A DNA stretch of 64,000 nucleotides, taken from contig JAUJYZ010001197.1 in assembly GCA_033675265.1 (NCBI GenBank), positions 526,501-590,500 of the forward strand. Direction: 5' to 3'. Under the pieces are notes generated by a model, which saw nothing but the letters and a program-made list of their open reading frames with translations, did no database searches and had not been told where the DNA came from. Source of the DNA: Actinostola sp. cb2023. Lineage: Eukaryota; Cnidaria; Anthozoa; Actiniaria; Actinostolidae. Positions 22,315 through 35,000 of this stretch are shown here, piece after piece (the first letter of the stretch is position 1; the number at the start of each line of letters is the position of its first letter). A program made the position numbers and the translations under genes.

Positions 22315-22829
22315 TTTAAAGAAAACTGACGAATCCTCATGAAGCTCACTGGTTCAAGTCGAGTTTGACAGTTTAACTTCAAACCAACGCTGACTTAGTT
22401 GGTTTCTTGCTTACTTGATGCTAATGACACGTCGAAGGCGTCCTTTCACCTTTATACTCGCTAAGCACCAATCAGAAAGTGACCATACCTATGTGTTCGT
22501 GCGTAAGGAGTTTAACAAAGTAGTCCTTGCAGAATTTGCATATTCAAATGACTTTGCATAGAATTACTTCATTACGTGTTCGGATATCATCGCCCCAGTT
22601 TTCAGCCAATCGAAAACCTGAAACAGACATTCCTGACCGATACGATCACATTCTTCACATTTTGTGTACCATGAAAAAAAAAAGAATGCCCATTTTATAA
22701 CTCCGACTTCCTCCGGAAATGTCCGAGTAATAATCAGTGCGATCCCGGACTGCGACACTCTTGAGCTTTCTATATATTCATAGCTTCTGAGATATACACG
22801 TGATAGAGATTCTGATTCTTGAATTTTAT

Positions 22830-23015
22830 TCACCCAGTGGTTTGACAATCTTCCATGTAAAAATGTTTTGATTTCGCGATCGTATCTTGTCCATTTCAGG
22901 CGTGGGAACGGCCCATTCTGATTGGTTGATTTATTATTATACGTTATTGCAGGCGCGTGTACATAACCACCTGAACGATTTTAGAAATCTATTAGCATAG
23001 GTTTATTACTAGTAG
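22830..23015. repeat. dispersed repeat, related to 35690-35910 and 25170-25260
   Basis: Shared blocks include CGCGATCGTATCTTGTCCATTTCAGGCGTGGGAACGG-type sequence (inverted at 35815-35870) and GCAGGCGCGTGTACATAACC (again at 25180). They are fragments of one transposon family at three sites in the window. No gene is present. Confidence 0.6.
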
Positions 23016-23092
23016 TTGGTTTAACCAATGAAGTGCCGTCGTATATTTTTGCATGGTGATTTTAAAGAAAATGTGGTGTAGAGTCAAACAAT
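23015..23092 (+). repeat. dispersed repeat shared with 4488-4562
   Basis: See 4488-4562; same orientation, a few substitutions. Confidence 0.65.
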
Positions 23093-23170
23093 TATATAAC
23101 ACAACTTTTAACTTTATTTATAACGATATGTAACAAGATCAAGAACAGTGTAACAACTCAAAAGATGCAA

Positions 23171-23229
23171 AACATTTTATTTATATTAGTTGTTCATATT
23201 ATATGAACAACTAATTAATATAAAATGTT
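23171..23229. repeat. 59-bp palindrome
   Basis: Arms of about 27 bp (AACATTTTATTTATATTAGT... and its complement) around TATT. AT-rich cruciform-type sequence. Confidence 0.75.
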
Positions 23230-23354
23230 TTTGTCCAAAGTGAACAAGAAAATACAAGAATATGTTTAGTGGTTGGTCAGGTCTTCGTGTAGCTGGACAA
23301 AAGTCCTGGCTATTGTTCTATTGTCATTCTATGTATTGTTTTTACATAAAAAAC

Positions 23355-23437
23355 AACAGGGTTTTAGTTGCTTGAAAGTGGGTTAAGGATAACTTATACT
23401 GTATCCTTAACCTGCTTTCAAGCAACTAAAAGCCTGT
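23355..23437. repeat. hairpin repeat, 36-bp arms
   Basis: ACAGGGTTTTAGTTGCTTGA at 23355 is mirrored by its complement ending at 23437, with two mismatches and a loop of about 10 bp. Probably the core of a foldback element. 23438-24252 contains nothing else that I recognise, apart from short TATACAAATA repeats at 23925-23955. Confidence 0.75.
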
Positions 23438-24252
23438 CAAAGAAATAATAGATTGGTTACTATTATAGTCTACTACACTTTAAATTTGATGGTGTTATCA
23501 TAACCATGATGTAGAAACTAAATATGTTTAAATAAAATAAAATAAATCATGATACATTTCAGTCTCACTTTGCAAGGTTTATGGGCAATTAGATGACTGA
23601 AATCATCAGTTGCATGTCTTTTTCTTCAGCAGTATTTAGTTGAAAGTCAGAGTTGATCTTATGCATCAGTAAGTTGTTGCATTTGTTGGTTAGGAAATGA
23701 TAAACGAAACTTCTGACTTGATTCTGCAATGTTCTGAATCAGCATTCTCACACTCCATTGTAATGAGCAATTGGCCAATACTTGAGTCAACTTGCAGCTT
23801 TCACATTTTCCTAGAAGCATATCAGGACTTGGAATAACTTTCCTGTTACATGAGATACATGAGTAGTTCTTGTATAATAGTTTGACGTACTCTACTGATA
23901 CTGTATGCAGTAATTAATACAAATATATACAAATATATATACAAATATATACAAATGCTAACACTATAATAATCTGGTCATAGACAGACAGCTATAGACA
24001 TGTACAAGCACTAAAAGCATGCAATACTTTGCACTATTTATGTTGCACGCTTTTAATAGTTTGTACTCTACTGATACTGTATGCAGCAATTAATACAAAT
24101 GTGGATTCAATGAAATAGAGAATTGTGTTTGGTGTATATTATATACAATGTTACTGGCCAGATATCAGGAAAGATGTCGAAGTCTCATAGCACACTTGTA
24201 GAAGATAAAAGTACACCAGGATGGATCGTATAATTTGATTCAGTAGTTGCCT

Positions 24253-24813
24253 CCATGCCAATACACCTTATTCACGCGTGCTGGTTTTCGAGATCACAAT
24301 ACTAGGCTGTTTCACATACAAATGACCACTTCCATCTGAAAAAGCAATTATTTATCAACATTTTTGGAAAATTTCAATATTATTGGATAAAATCCCGAGA
24401 AGATATCGTAAATGACATGATAGAGTTTAGTATGGGATTTTGCCGTCATGCGTACCAAGCCTCGTTCTGGTGTATTTTCAGAATTAAAAACGTTCATAAT
24501 TCCGCAAGGACATGTCATTTTTCTCTAAAACGTTTACACTTATCTTATATCAATATCTTCTTTTAGTCGAAAGTGTTAAACCTTGAAATTAAGCAATTTC
24601 GAAAAATTTGGTACGCATGACGGCAAAATCCCATACTAAACTCTATAAGTGTCATTTACGATATCTTCTCGGGTTTTTATCCAATACTATTGAAATTTTC
24701 CAACAATGTTGATAAATAATTGCTTTTTCAGATGGCAGTGGTCATTTGTATGTGAAAGATCATAGTATTCTGATCTCGAAAATCAGCACGCATGAATAAG
24801 GTGTATGGCATGG
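24253..24813. mobile_element. 561-bp foldback element
   Basis: Arms of about 205 bp (24253-24459 and 24608-24813) are inverted copies, starting CCATGCC(A)ATACACC and ending around GTACGCATGACGGCAAAATC, with about 90% identity by eye and a spacer of about 150 bp. There is no coding frame. Confidence 0.85.
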
Positions 24814-25514
24814 GCCGGATTGGTTTGACGAAGACCAACAAGCTCGATCAGGTAGACAGGTCAGCGACAGCGTCTCTGTATCTGGGATACTGTGTCTTTC
24901 AAAAGCATCTGAAAGAAGGCTGTAGAAGCTGTACTTCATTGTGGAACTGGACGCGACTGACACACAGCAGCGTTGAAAACTCATAAAACAACATTGTCTT
25001 CCCCTTGAAATGTCACTAAATTGTTCATGACCCTGATGAATGCTTCCAGCAATGAATAAAGTTGCATTTGACATAATAGATTTGTAGAAAACAAACACTT
25101 TCCTGGCTTGAATCAGCGAAAAATAAACGATACTCCAATGAAAAACACGTGATGTTATGTCCGCTGTCATACGTTATTGCAGGCGCGTGTACATAACCAC
25201 CTGAACATTTTAGAAATGTATTGGCAAAGAATAGTAGGCCATCTCCGCTTCGCTCCGACGGCAATTATCCCTAGCTCTGTGATTACTTAGCAAACTGTTA
25301 TTATATTATAGTTACCCACATAAAATGTATTTATTTATTTATTTATATCGTGACAAGGCTCCTTTGAGTAGAGTGTAACTAAAAGTCGAGGGTCGAGGGT
25401 AAAAAGTCGAGGGTCAGTTGATATATACATGTATTCTCGTTGAGTTGTTTAATAAAATAAATAAACGCTATAATATTTTTCATTGAGAATTTGTTGGCCA
25501 AGGAATGAATCTAC

Positions 25515-25694
25515 GGGACTGAATTCAACCATTCCTGAATTTCATTGGGGATCATTTCAGAGCCAGTCTGGGGATCATTTCGGGTCCAGTATCATTTCGG
25601 AGCCAGTCTAGCCACTTTGGGGATCATTTCGGGGCCAGGGATCATTTCGGGGCCAGGGATCATTTCGGAGCCAGGGATCATTTCGGGTCCTGTA
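25515..25694 (+). repeat. VNTR with GGATCATTTCGG units, copy 2
   Basis: Same leader and closing motif as 1563-1757, with fewer units. It lies about 130 bp upstream of the first recognised chitin synthase exon, inside the preceding intron. Confidence 0.8.
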
Positions 25695-25827
25695 CAGAAC
25701 TGACCGATGACACGGCACTGCCTGGATGTAAATTCGCGCGCGTTACCTATAAGTATGTCAGTACTCTCATGCATGGTCAACTATCAGGCTTGATAGACGT
25801 TCAAATATTTCTTCTTTTTCTTCTCAG

Positions 25828-26079
25828 ATCATCGTGGGAGGTTTCATCGAAGCATCATGTCTATCGTATTTATGCATTTATGCGACCACAGTCCTGGGCA
25901 AACATCCAGAAGTCTTTCTACTCTTTCTATCCGGACTATTCTTAGTTCCAACCATTATCCAGGTTTATCAGTCGGCGCGGAAGTTTCATTCCAAAGATGG
26001 AAAAACTCGAATTGCTCTCTTTGTTGTTGCAGCAGGGCTACAGATTACTGGATTCACGTTGCTTTTCCTTCAGAAAGAA
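25828..26079 (+). CDS. CHS: chitin synthase exon 1 (first seen)
   Basis: The acceptor is TTCTTCTCAG and the donor GAA|GTAAGTAA. It encodes 84 residues starting IIVGGFIEASC, with three hydrophobic segments (GFIEASCLSYLCIYATTVL, a VFLLFLSGLFLVPTII segment and an IALFVVAAGLQITGFTLLF segment). It ends in phase 0. It is not an initiator exon: it opens directly in frame with no methionine at its start. Confidence 0.85.
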
Positions 26080-29000
26080 GTAAGTAACCATGAAAAACAC
26101 CGCACATGTTTTAAACATTGTTTTGAGGTATTTATCTGACTGACTGACTGACTGACTAACCGACCGTCTGACTGATTGACTGACTGACCGACCGACCGGC
26201 CGACCAACCGACGACTGACCGACTGACTGACCGACTGACTGACCGACTGACTGACCGACTGACTGACTACTAACTGACCGACTGACTGACCTACTGACTG
26301 ACCGACTGACTGACCGACTGACTGACTACTGACTGACTGACCGACTGACTGACTACTAACTGAGCGACCGACCGACTGACTGTCTAATGGACTGACTGAC
26401 CGACCGACTGACTGACCGACTGTCTGACTGATTGACCGACCGACCGGCCAACCAACCGACGACTGACTGACCTACTGACTGACCTACTGACTGACCGACT
26501 GACTGACCTACTGACTGACCTACTGACTGACCTACTGACTGACCTACTGACTGACTACTAACTGACCGACTGTCTGACTGATTGACCGACCGACCGGCCA
26601 ACCAACCGACGACTGACTGACCTACTGACTGACCTACTGACTGACCGACTGACTGACCTACTGACTGACCTACTGACTGACCGACTGACTGACCAACTGA
26701 CTGACCGACTGACTGACTACTAACTGAGCGACCGACCGACTGACTGACTAATGAACTGACTGACTGACTAACCGACCGTCTGACTGACTGACTGACTGAA
26801 AAACTGACCGACCGACCGACTGACTAATGGACTGATTTTCTATTTTAATTTCCTTTATTTCTCTTCTTCTCTTTGTTAAAATTGAAATTGAATTGTTTTC
26901 TTCGTTTTGTTTAAGATGCCCGGGTTGCAAAATAAAATCGGGATCCCTGTGTCAATCGGTCTTTTATCAATTGCATGGTCTCCCAAACTACGCCGGCTCC
27001 AAACAAAAGCAGTTGTTACTTCATCCCGTGAACAGGTTTCTCCTCGACCTGGAAGGTCCGCATCCATGGGTGACAGCTCTTCTTTAGGAGATTTCGAAAC
27101 TAATAATGGGACACAAGATTCCAGATTTTCAACCAATGTACCTGGCAAACCATTAAAGCATTCTGCAAGGGAGAAAGCAGCATTGGTAATGTCGTTGGTG
27201 CAACTTCTTACAACACCTGTAGCATGTATAGTCTTGTGTTTAGTTGGAAAAGTAGCAGATCTGGAAATGTTTGGAGATGGCTTCCGTCAAATTACAGTCA
27301 GTCACCCTGTGTTCTATTATTTCCTGGTCCAATTGTTCGTCACGTTCTTAGGCTACCACGCCGCCTGGCTTGCTTGCTCAATGTATGCGCAGCGACTCGC
27401 GTTTGCTTTGCCACTAACTCTGGCTACACCTTTGGCTTTGGTTTTCATCGAAGTGAACCAATTATGCAATACATGGTTAATACCTCTACCATGTGGACCA
27501 GATCTGCCAATGTATTACCTCATTGGAATCACTGCTCTACTACTGCTAGGACAGTTTCTATCTACTGGTTACTATGTGTGGGCTAACAAGGGATATATCA
27601 TGGGCAAGGCTTCTCACTTGTTTTGGCTACCTTCGTATACAGGTAAGAGTATGATACCAACTTCGACACAGTTTCACTTTCTCGTGTTTGATACAAACAT
27701 GATTCCATGTATTCGGCATATTATTGAGAAAACCATCTATCTCTGTGTAATGTCAATTTTCTATGATAAAAATTCCAGGCGCTCTTCTTGAGCCATTCTT
27801 GCTTCTCAACCGAAGAAACAAAGTGACAGATGATTCCCACGTGACCTACAAACAGCTGACGAGGAATACGTATGTTTTCATCTGCTCCACGATGTACCAT
27901 GAAGAACTTTACGAAATGGAGCAACTCCTTCGGTCCCTACACGATGTCGATAACAATTTTAAAAGGGCAAAGCGCCACGTGGAGTCTCATATTTTCTTCG
28001 ATGGGAGCATCAAGGCTGACGTCATGAGTATCTACGTGCTGCAGTTAGCAACGATTATCAAAAAGACTCTCAAAGTCGATTTATCAGAAGCCAGGAAGAT
28101 CCGTACGCCATATGGAATGCAACTCTCTTGGTTATTGCCCGGAGACTTGCCAATAACCATTCATATGAAGGATAACTCGAAGGTAATGCAAGTTCAGGCA
28201 CGCAAGTCGAAATATGCCTGATATGCGTGCAAAACTGGAGCGAGATCAAATTGAATGCCGCGCCATCACAACAATTTCCAACAACTGACCAAACATGAGA
28301 AGCAAGTCAGTTTTGAATACTTACCCAGTTTCTTGCTTCCAGCAATTTGTCCCTAATTATTTTAGTTTTAAAACTAGCCCTCTCATATGGAGTCATATCT
28401 CTGTCTGCTAGCGCGGGAAGTGGAACGCATCATTTGTCCTCTAGAAGATCACTTTCGGGAGTACGGACGTTATATATCATAACCTTTAATTTAGGTGAAG
28501 AACAAAAAGCGTTGGAGCCAAGTTATGTACATGTCATATGTACTTGATTACAGGCAGCGTCTTCTCAAAGGTGAGATGTTTTCCTAACATTCCATGCTAT
28601 ACGTGCGTTACACTGATCATAACAAAGATTATCATTCACATTATTTTCTCCGTGATTTTCATTGGTCGAGAGACGACTACGTCACTGCAGATAACTTCCT
28701 ACGAATAAATGTTTTCGTTCTCCTCGACAATGGCGGCTCGATTTTTTCCCAAGTTGTTGCTAGCTTTAATAGATACTGAGCCTATTGCTTTAGGCGAGAG
28801 AAAATAACGGAATGATGAAACAATTATTGAACTCGGTTTTTGCAAAATATCGTGAATTTGTCAGTGGCTCGCAGATAATTATTTGCCTCTGTCTTCGACA
28901 TCGGCAAATAATTATTCTGCTCGCCACCGACAAATCACGCGATATTTTGCTCAACCTCGTCCAATAATTGCTAACTATTCCCCAGCAAAACATTTTCCCT

Positions 29001-32000
29001 GAGCACATTTCAAACCCGTTCAGGATTCTTGTCAGGGAAAGTCTCGTTTGCAAAGCAAATTGTACATCAATCATCAGCGATTCACCCCTTCATAGGATAT
29101 AACGTTTTATCTCTTTGCAACCGCAGTTGACGACGACGAGGCCTTCATCTTAACAACCGACGCAGATGTTTATTTCACGCATGAATCAATGGAAGCTTTG
29201 ATCGATTACATGGTACAAGATAACAAGATTGGAGCAGTGTGTGGAAGGACGCACCCGATGGGCAATGGTCCATTGGTGTGGTACCAAATATTCGATTATG
29301 CCATTGGTCATTGGTTCATGAAGGTATGCCTGTGAATTGTTGAACATTTTAAGAGGCGCTCCCACACGTCTAGTGCATGGACAGAAACAAATAGCTCTTC
29401 AGTTATCAAACATGGGAAGTTACATAGTTAAAGTTGTGGTTAGAGCTTTCGTGGTAATTAAACTAATTTTCTCTAGTCTATTAATTCACACACTGATCTG
29501 GTTGTCATTTAGCGACGTGCTGCCACACTAGCTCTATGCAACAAAAACTGGTTCTTTTGTTCTAATTGCTGGTTTGCAATCAATCCCTGGACAGCGACCA
29601 CAGCGGCCATGTTGGTACAAACAAGAGAAGCTAATGATGAATCCTTTGTTATCGGGAACCAACATGGCCGCCATGACGTCATTTGCAAACCAGCAATATC
29701 GCTTCATCTGATAACATTCTCATGGTACCATTTTCCAGGTAGCTAACCATGTGTTCGGATCAGTGCTGTGTTGCCCGGGATGCTTCAGCCTTTATCGATG
29801 TAAAGCAGTACGCGATGTTCTCAAAGAGTACGCCACTAATGTGAACGAGGCTTTCGAATTTTTGACGAAAGATATGGGTTAGTGCTTTTTTATGTTTGCT
29901 GTCTTAGCGGTAAGAAAAAAATATATATAAAACCTTGCGCATGGCTGATACGTTCTAATACGTCTACATGTCTACCATGTTGAACAACCGGTATTGCGTC
30001 CATTGTATATGTGAAATTTGAATCACAACTATCAATCTACTTTTTTTATTCATGGCTGCCAACGTTTAATACAACAAAACCCTATGTTGTGCGATTTCTA
30101 TTATTTGATACTTTAGTAGATGACGCTAGTCTACTCTCAATTTATTTATTTTATTTATTATTTATTTATTAAACAAATATTTAGACAGGGTAGTCCAGTT
30201 CAGCTAAGGCTGTTTTTTTTTTAACCAAAAAAAAATACAACATCACAATAAATAGAAACTAAAATTAATTAAATTACAGTTACAATGACTATTTTAGACA
30301 TCAATGTACTTTTAGTTCTAGCATTTGTCATATTTTACCTTGTTTGATTTGAATAAAAGTTCTTAAAATAACACTCTAATATTATCTACAATTTCTAGGG
30401 GAAGACCGCTGGTTTTGTACATTGATGGTTGAGGCAGGATGGCGGCTGGCGTATTGCGCAGCTGCAGAGGACAGAACTTACTGCCCCCAAGAGTTCGAAG
30501 AATTCTACAAACAAAGACGAAGGTGGATGCCATCGACTTTAGCAAATCTGTCGTTGTTGGTCAGTAAGTGGCGCATGGTGTTGGCGAATAACGAGAACAT
30601 CAGTTTCGCGTTTATTATATACCAGGTGGTGCTTCTTATGGCAACGTTGATTGGGTGAGTACAAGTGTATTCATATATCCTCGCTAAAAGTAAAAGTGGA
30701 AGCCATTTTGAAAATAAACATAGCGCGAGTACCACAAACCAATCAGGACACGCGTAAGAATGATAATTGGCGATAGCCAATCAGAAACTATTATATATAA
30801 TCGTGCTACTATGCTGGGGGTCCAGAACAAGGAATCATGCACTGATTCGCAGACGGACTATACCGTGGTTTAGTTTGGATGCCAGCGCAGGCTAGGAACT
30901 CCACCACTATACTGACAAACCTTAATCTTGGTCAGAATGAACATTCTGCATATTCTTTGTCCGTCATTGCTTTGACGCAGTACCATGTTTCCCACAGACC
31001 ATCGATCGTGATCTTGTTTATTGTCGGTGGACTTGTAAGCTTGGGTGGCATCAACGAAGACGTTCTCGTAATCCTTCTTTCGATATTAACCATTGGGTAT
31101 GCGATAATTTGTCTCTTTTTCTCACAAGGTAAGGATGATAAAAAGAAAAACTCATTTTCCAACACATTGAATTCATTATATTGCTTTGTCCTTTCCTGTT
31201 CATTGATGAAATATGGGAAGCAACTCCAGCCTTGGAAAATCAGAACCCAGACCAGCAAATATCAGCTTTGAAAACAGTCCGACCCAAGTAGTTCAAAGAG
31301 TAAATAATGGTTAAAGCCAGTGATAGTATTTATGTTTGGATGATTAGAGCAAATTGCATTAGTAATATTTTCACTGATTATTATCATTTCTCCCCCGCCC
31401 AGATATTCAAATCAAGATTGCTAAATTTCTGACATTCGCCTTTGCCGTAATAATGATCATTGTAACGATTGGCCTATGCGTGCAAATCGGCAAGGAAGTT
31501 TCTGATAGAAAAAAGGCAAGAGCAAAACAAGTTGGTTCCAATGCCACTTACACTCTTTCGATAGAACAGCAGCTACCTGCTGGAATTAGTACGCTGTATC
31601 TCGCTGGCTTGAGTGGGATTTTTGTCTTGACTGCCTTCATGCATCCTAAAGAAATGTTTTATTTGGCAAATGGAGTGTGGTATTTGCTTTGTTTGCCCTC
31701 TGGATACTTGCTCCTTACGGTGTACTCAGTGGTGAACATGACTGACAGATCATGGGGTAAGTAGCATTATAGTAAGAATTCTATTGCCGTTAGCCGTCCA
31801 TGAAAGTTGAGTACCGATGACCTAATAAACAAACCTGAAACAGCTGAACAACGCAAGCTGTCTGACTCTCTCAGTATTTTCAGTCAGTACAGGTGAATTG
31901 ACTAACTCTTGGAGTGCACGTTACGTCATAGCCGCAATATTGGTTCCCAAATATCCTCATTAGCTTCTCTTGTTGGTTCATCCAACATGGCGGCTGCATC

Positions 32001-35000
32001 TTTGTTATTTATTTCTCAAGGGATATTCCGTCACGTGGTTGTACCTCAAGAATATTTCAATAACTTTAAACGGCAAGGTCGTCGTGTAACTGCACAAATT
32101 GTCGCCCGTTTATTATGTAAAAGCAATACATAGAACGACAATAGAACAATAGCCAATACTCAGTTTGTGCAGCAACACGAAGACCTAACCCTTTGAACTT
32201 GCTAATTTTAAAGTTTCCCAAAACTTTTCCAACCTAGAACAAGGTCGAACAAGGTATTGTAATTATGTGCCCAAACAGCGGATTGGACTTTTTCACGGTT
32301 TATTTATTTATTTATTTATTATTTATTGTTATTTTTTTACTGAGTAATTTTTATTTCAAATTTTTTTCACGATGTTAAAGGAACTCGAGAAGGCAAGAAT
32401 ACCAATACAGCGATCGGACAAAACGAGAATCCGCTAGTCACCCTGTGGAAGTTATTGAAGTCCAAATGTGCCTGCTGTTTTCAGAATTGTCAAGAAAAGG
32501 CAAAGACTCCTTCTAATTCCAAAAAATTGAGTAGTCTAATAAGCCAAGTCAGAGTTTAAGGATTACCGTGATTCCTGGAACCGAATCGGGATAAAATGTG
32601 TCCGAAGTGACTTTTTCTCCCATGTCTCTTGTATTTTTGCCGAGTTTTCTAGGAGCAATTTTCATCTCTTAGAATACGATTTTTGCCGAGAAAATACTCC
32701 AAGGTATGCATAAAGGTCTTCTTAATTCAACCTCATGTGTGATTTGTTAATCAAATTCTATTTTACGATAAAAATGCCCTTCGTTATACACGTAATCGGG
32801 ACGTAGTGAAGCCGTGAGAACTATGGCCAATCTACGGCCCCAAAACACAACTTTTTGATACTTTTTTGAGACAACTAATAGCACAAAGTGATAAACAACT
32901 CATAATCTTTATTATTTTCTGAAAAAATTGCCAAGAATCGACACAAAGACATGATTTAAAAGCTAAATCCAAACGTTGTGAAACTGACGATCGTTCAGTT
33001 GACACAGGAAGCCCAATCCGCTTCGAGATTGGTAAGCTTGTGGGCGATTTTAAACTACGTTTTTCAGTGGATTACCGTATTCAAATGAACATATAAGCGC
33101 TGTTAGAGTTACCTTGCAGTTGTATGTGACTAGTAAACAGGGAAAATACTTTATTAGTACAGAAAAAGTAGTGTAAAATGCTCCTAGAAAACTCGGCAAA
33201 AATACAAGAGACATGGGAGAAAAATTCACTTCGGACACATTTTATCCCGATTCGGTTCCAGGAATCACGGTAATCCTTAAACTCTGACTTGGCTTATTGT
33301 TCAATACATTTACAATAGCCTAATAATACAGTTTATTATATAGACAACCACTGGATATGAGCAAGCGCGCGCTCTGATTGGCTACTCCACTAGTAGGCTA
33401 TCAGCTCTTATAACCCATCGATAAATTTCGCGCGCGCCCATTGGTTAAAACGAGTCACGTGGTACGATTTCACTGGACGGATGTCAGGTAATATCCCCCA
33501 GTTTTGAGATGATATCCCCCACTTTGGAGAAAAATGAAATTATCTGAACTTTTTTAAGACTGTAATGTATTTTTAATAGGTAAATTAGCTTGTACAACAT
33601 ACATGTGGTTTACTTGTTCCTTTTGGGGGATTTTAACGTCGATACGACAGGTATTTGAGGTATTTTTATAATTTTTCGATCCCGTTGAACTACGAACAAA
33701 CGTCAAAATCGGCGCCCAAAAAGTCACTCAAATAAAACCCAAAATATCAAGAAAACCACTGAAAAAGCTTCAAAAACTATCAATCTTTTATTTTCGTTTT
33801 TAGAAGTTTACACATGAAAAGATCTCAAACGGAACGGATATTTGAACTCGATGAAACTTGTTTTCTTCATCCGTCATTTTGTTTCGGTTTCTTCAACATT
33901 GAAGTCGATGTAGAAAATTTATCGAAGGGTAATAAAATAAATAAACCCCTTTCTGGCTTACAGGTATATCGGCTGATAATGTCCTTGGCTTAGAGATGGT
34001 CCTCAAAATATCACAGTTGCCCTCGAAGCTTCGCTTCTCGGCCGACTGTCATTTTTCGGACCATTTCTCAGCCGCGGACATTATCAGCCGATATACCAGC
34101 CGCCAGAAGGGGTTTATTTACTAAATATATATACAGCGATTTGCAAAAATTATGTAAAATCCCACTAATATATTGATATATCGATATATAGTAATTTGCA
34201 TAATCCTAATTCTTTGATTTTATCCATTATTAAACCTGAATCTAAACCCAATTAACCTTTTTAGTATGTTTGTGAAAAAGCAATTGAACAAATTGAACTT
34301 TAGAGGGCTTATTCAGCCATGTTATGATGAAAATTACCCACACTGATGCACCAGATATATTGATATATTTGATTTTTACAGACTTTTACAGACTCTCAGG
34401 GCGACCCTAAGAAACCGGTGGAAAGTGACAATGGATCGTCGATTCGACATGACGACAGTGGTAAGTCCATTATTGCAATAACTGTGGCTAACTACGGATC
34501 GGTTCACTATAACGATGATCGGACTGGTAAATTCACAGTGAGGGTTTATCATGTAATTTCAAAACTCATAGGACAAAAAATGATTATTATAGCTGGAAAG
34601 AGCTCGTTGAAATTAGTAAAAATGTGAAGTTTGGAAAAGATCGCTTCACAAATTGCAAAGATATGAATTTTCAAAAATCGAAATTTTGCAGTATGAAAAC
34701 CTTTGTTGGAGGCAAGAGTTGCCTCCAAGCGTAAATTTCCAAAGGTTTTCATATAAAATTTCGATTTTTGAAAATTCATATCTTCGCAATTTGTGAAGCG
34801 TGCATGTTTTCAATTGTTAATCGTATACATTTAGGCATGTATATAGTATTTTCTTTTATTTAGTAATAAGTATTATTATTATATTTTTATTTCTATTTTT
34901 ATTATTATTTTTATTGTAAAGCGCTATTGGATAAATTAGAAATAGCGCCATATAAATTGATTATTATTGCGACCAGTGAGCGAGCCCCAGCGAGCGAACT

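Noticed and set aside
21936..25827. Upstream exons of chitin synthase
   Set aside because: I looked for hydrophobic segments with matching phase 0 donors and found none convincing; the 5' exons probably lie beyond or within the repeats further upstream.
26356..26930. Protein with SVGQSVGQ repeats on the minus strand
   Set aside because: It is the translation of the GACT microsatellite in an intron.
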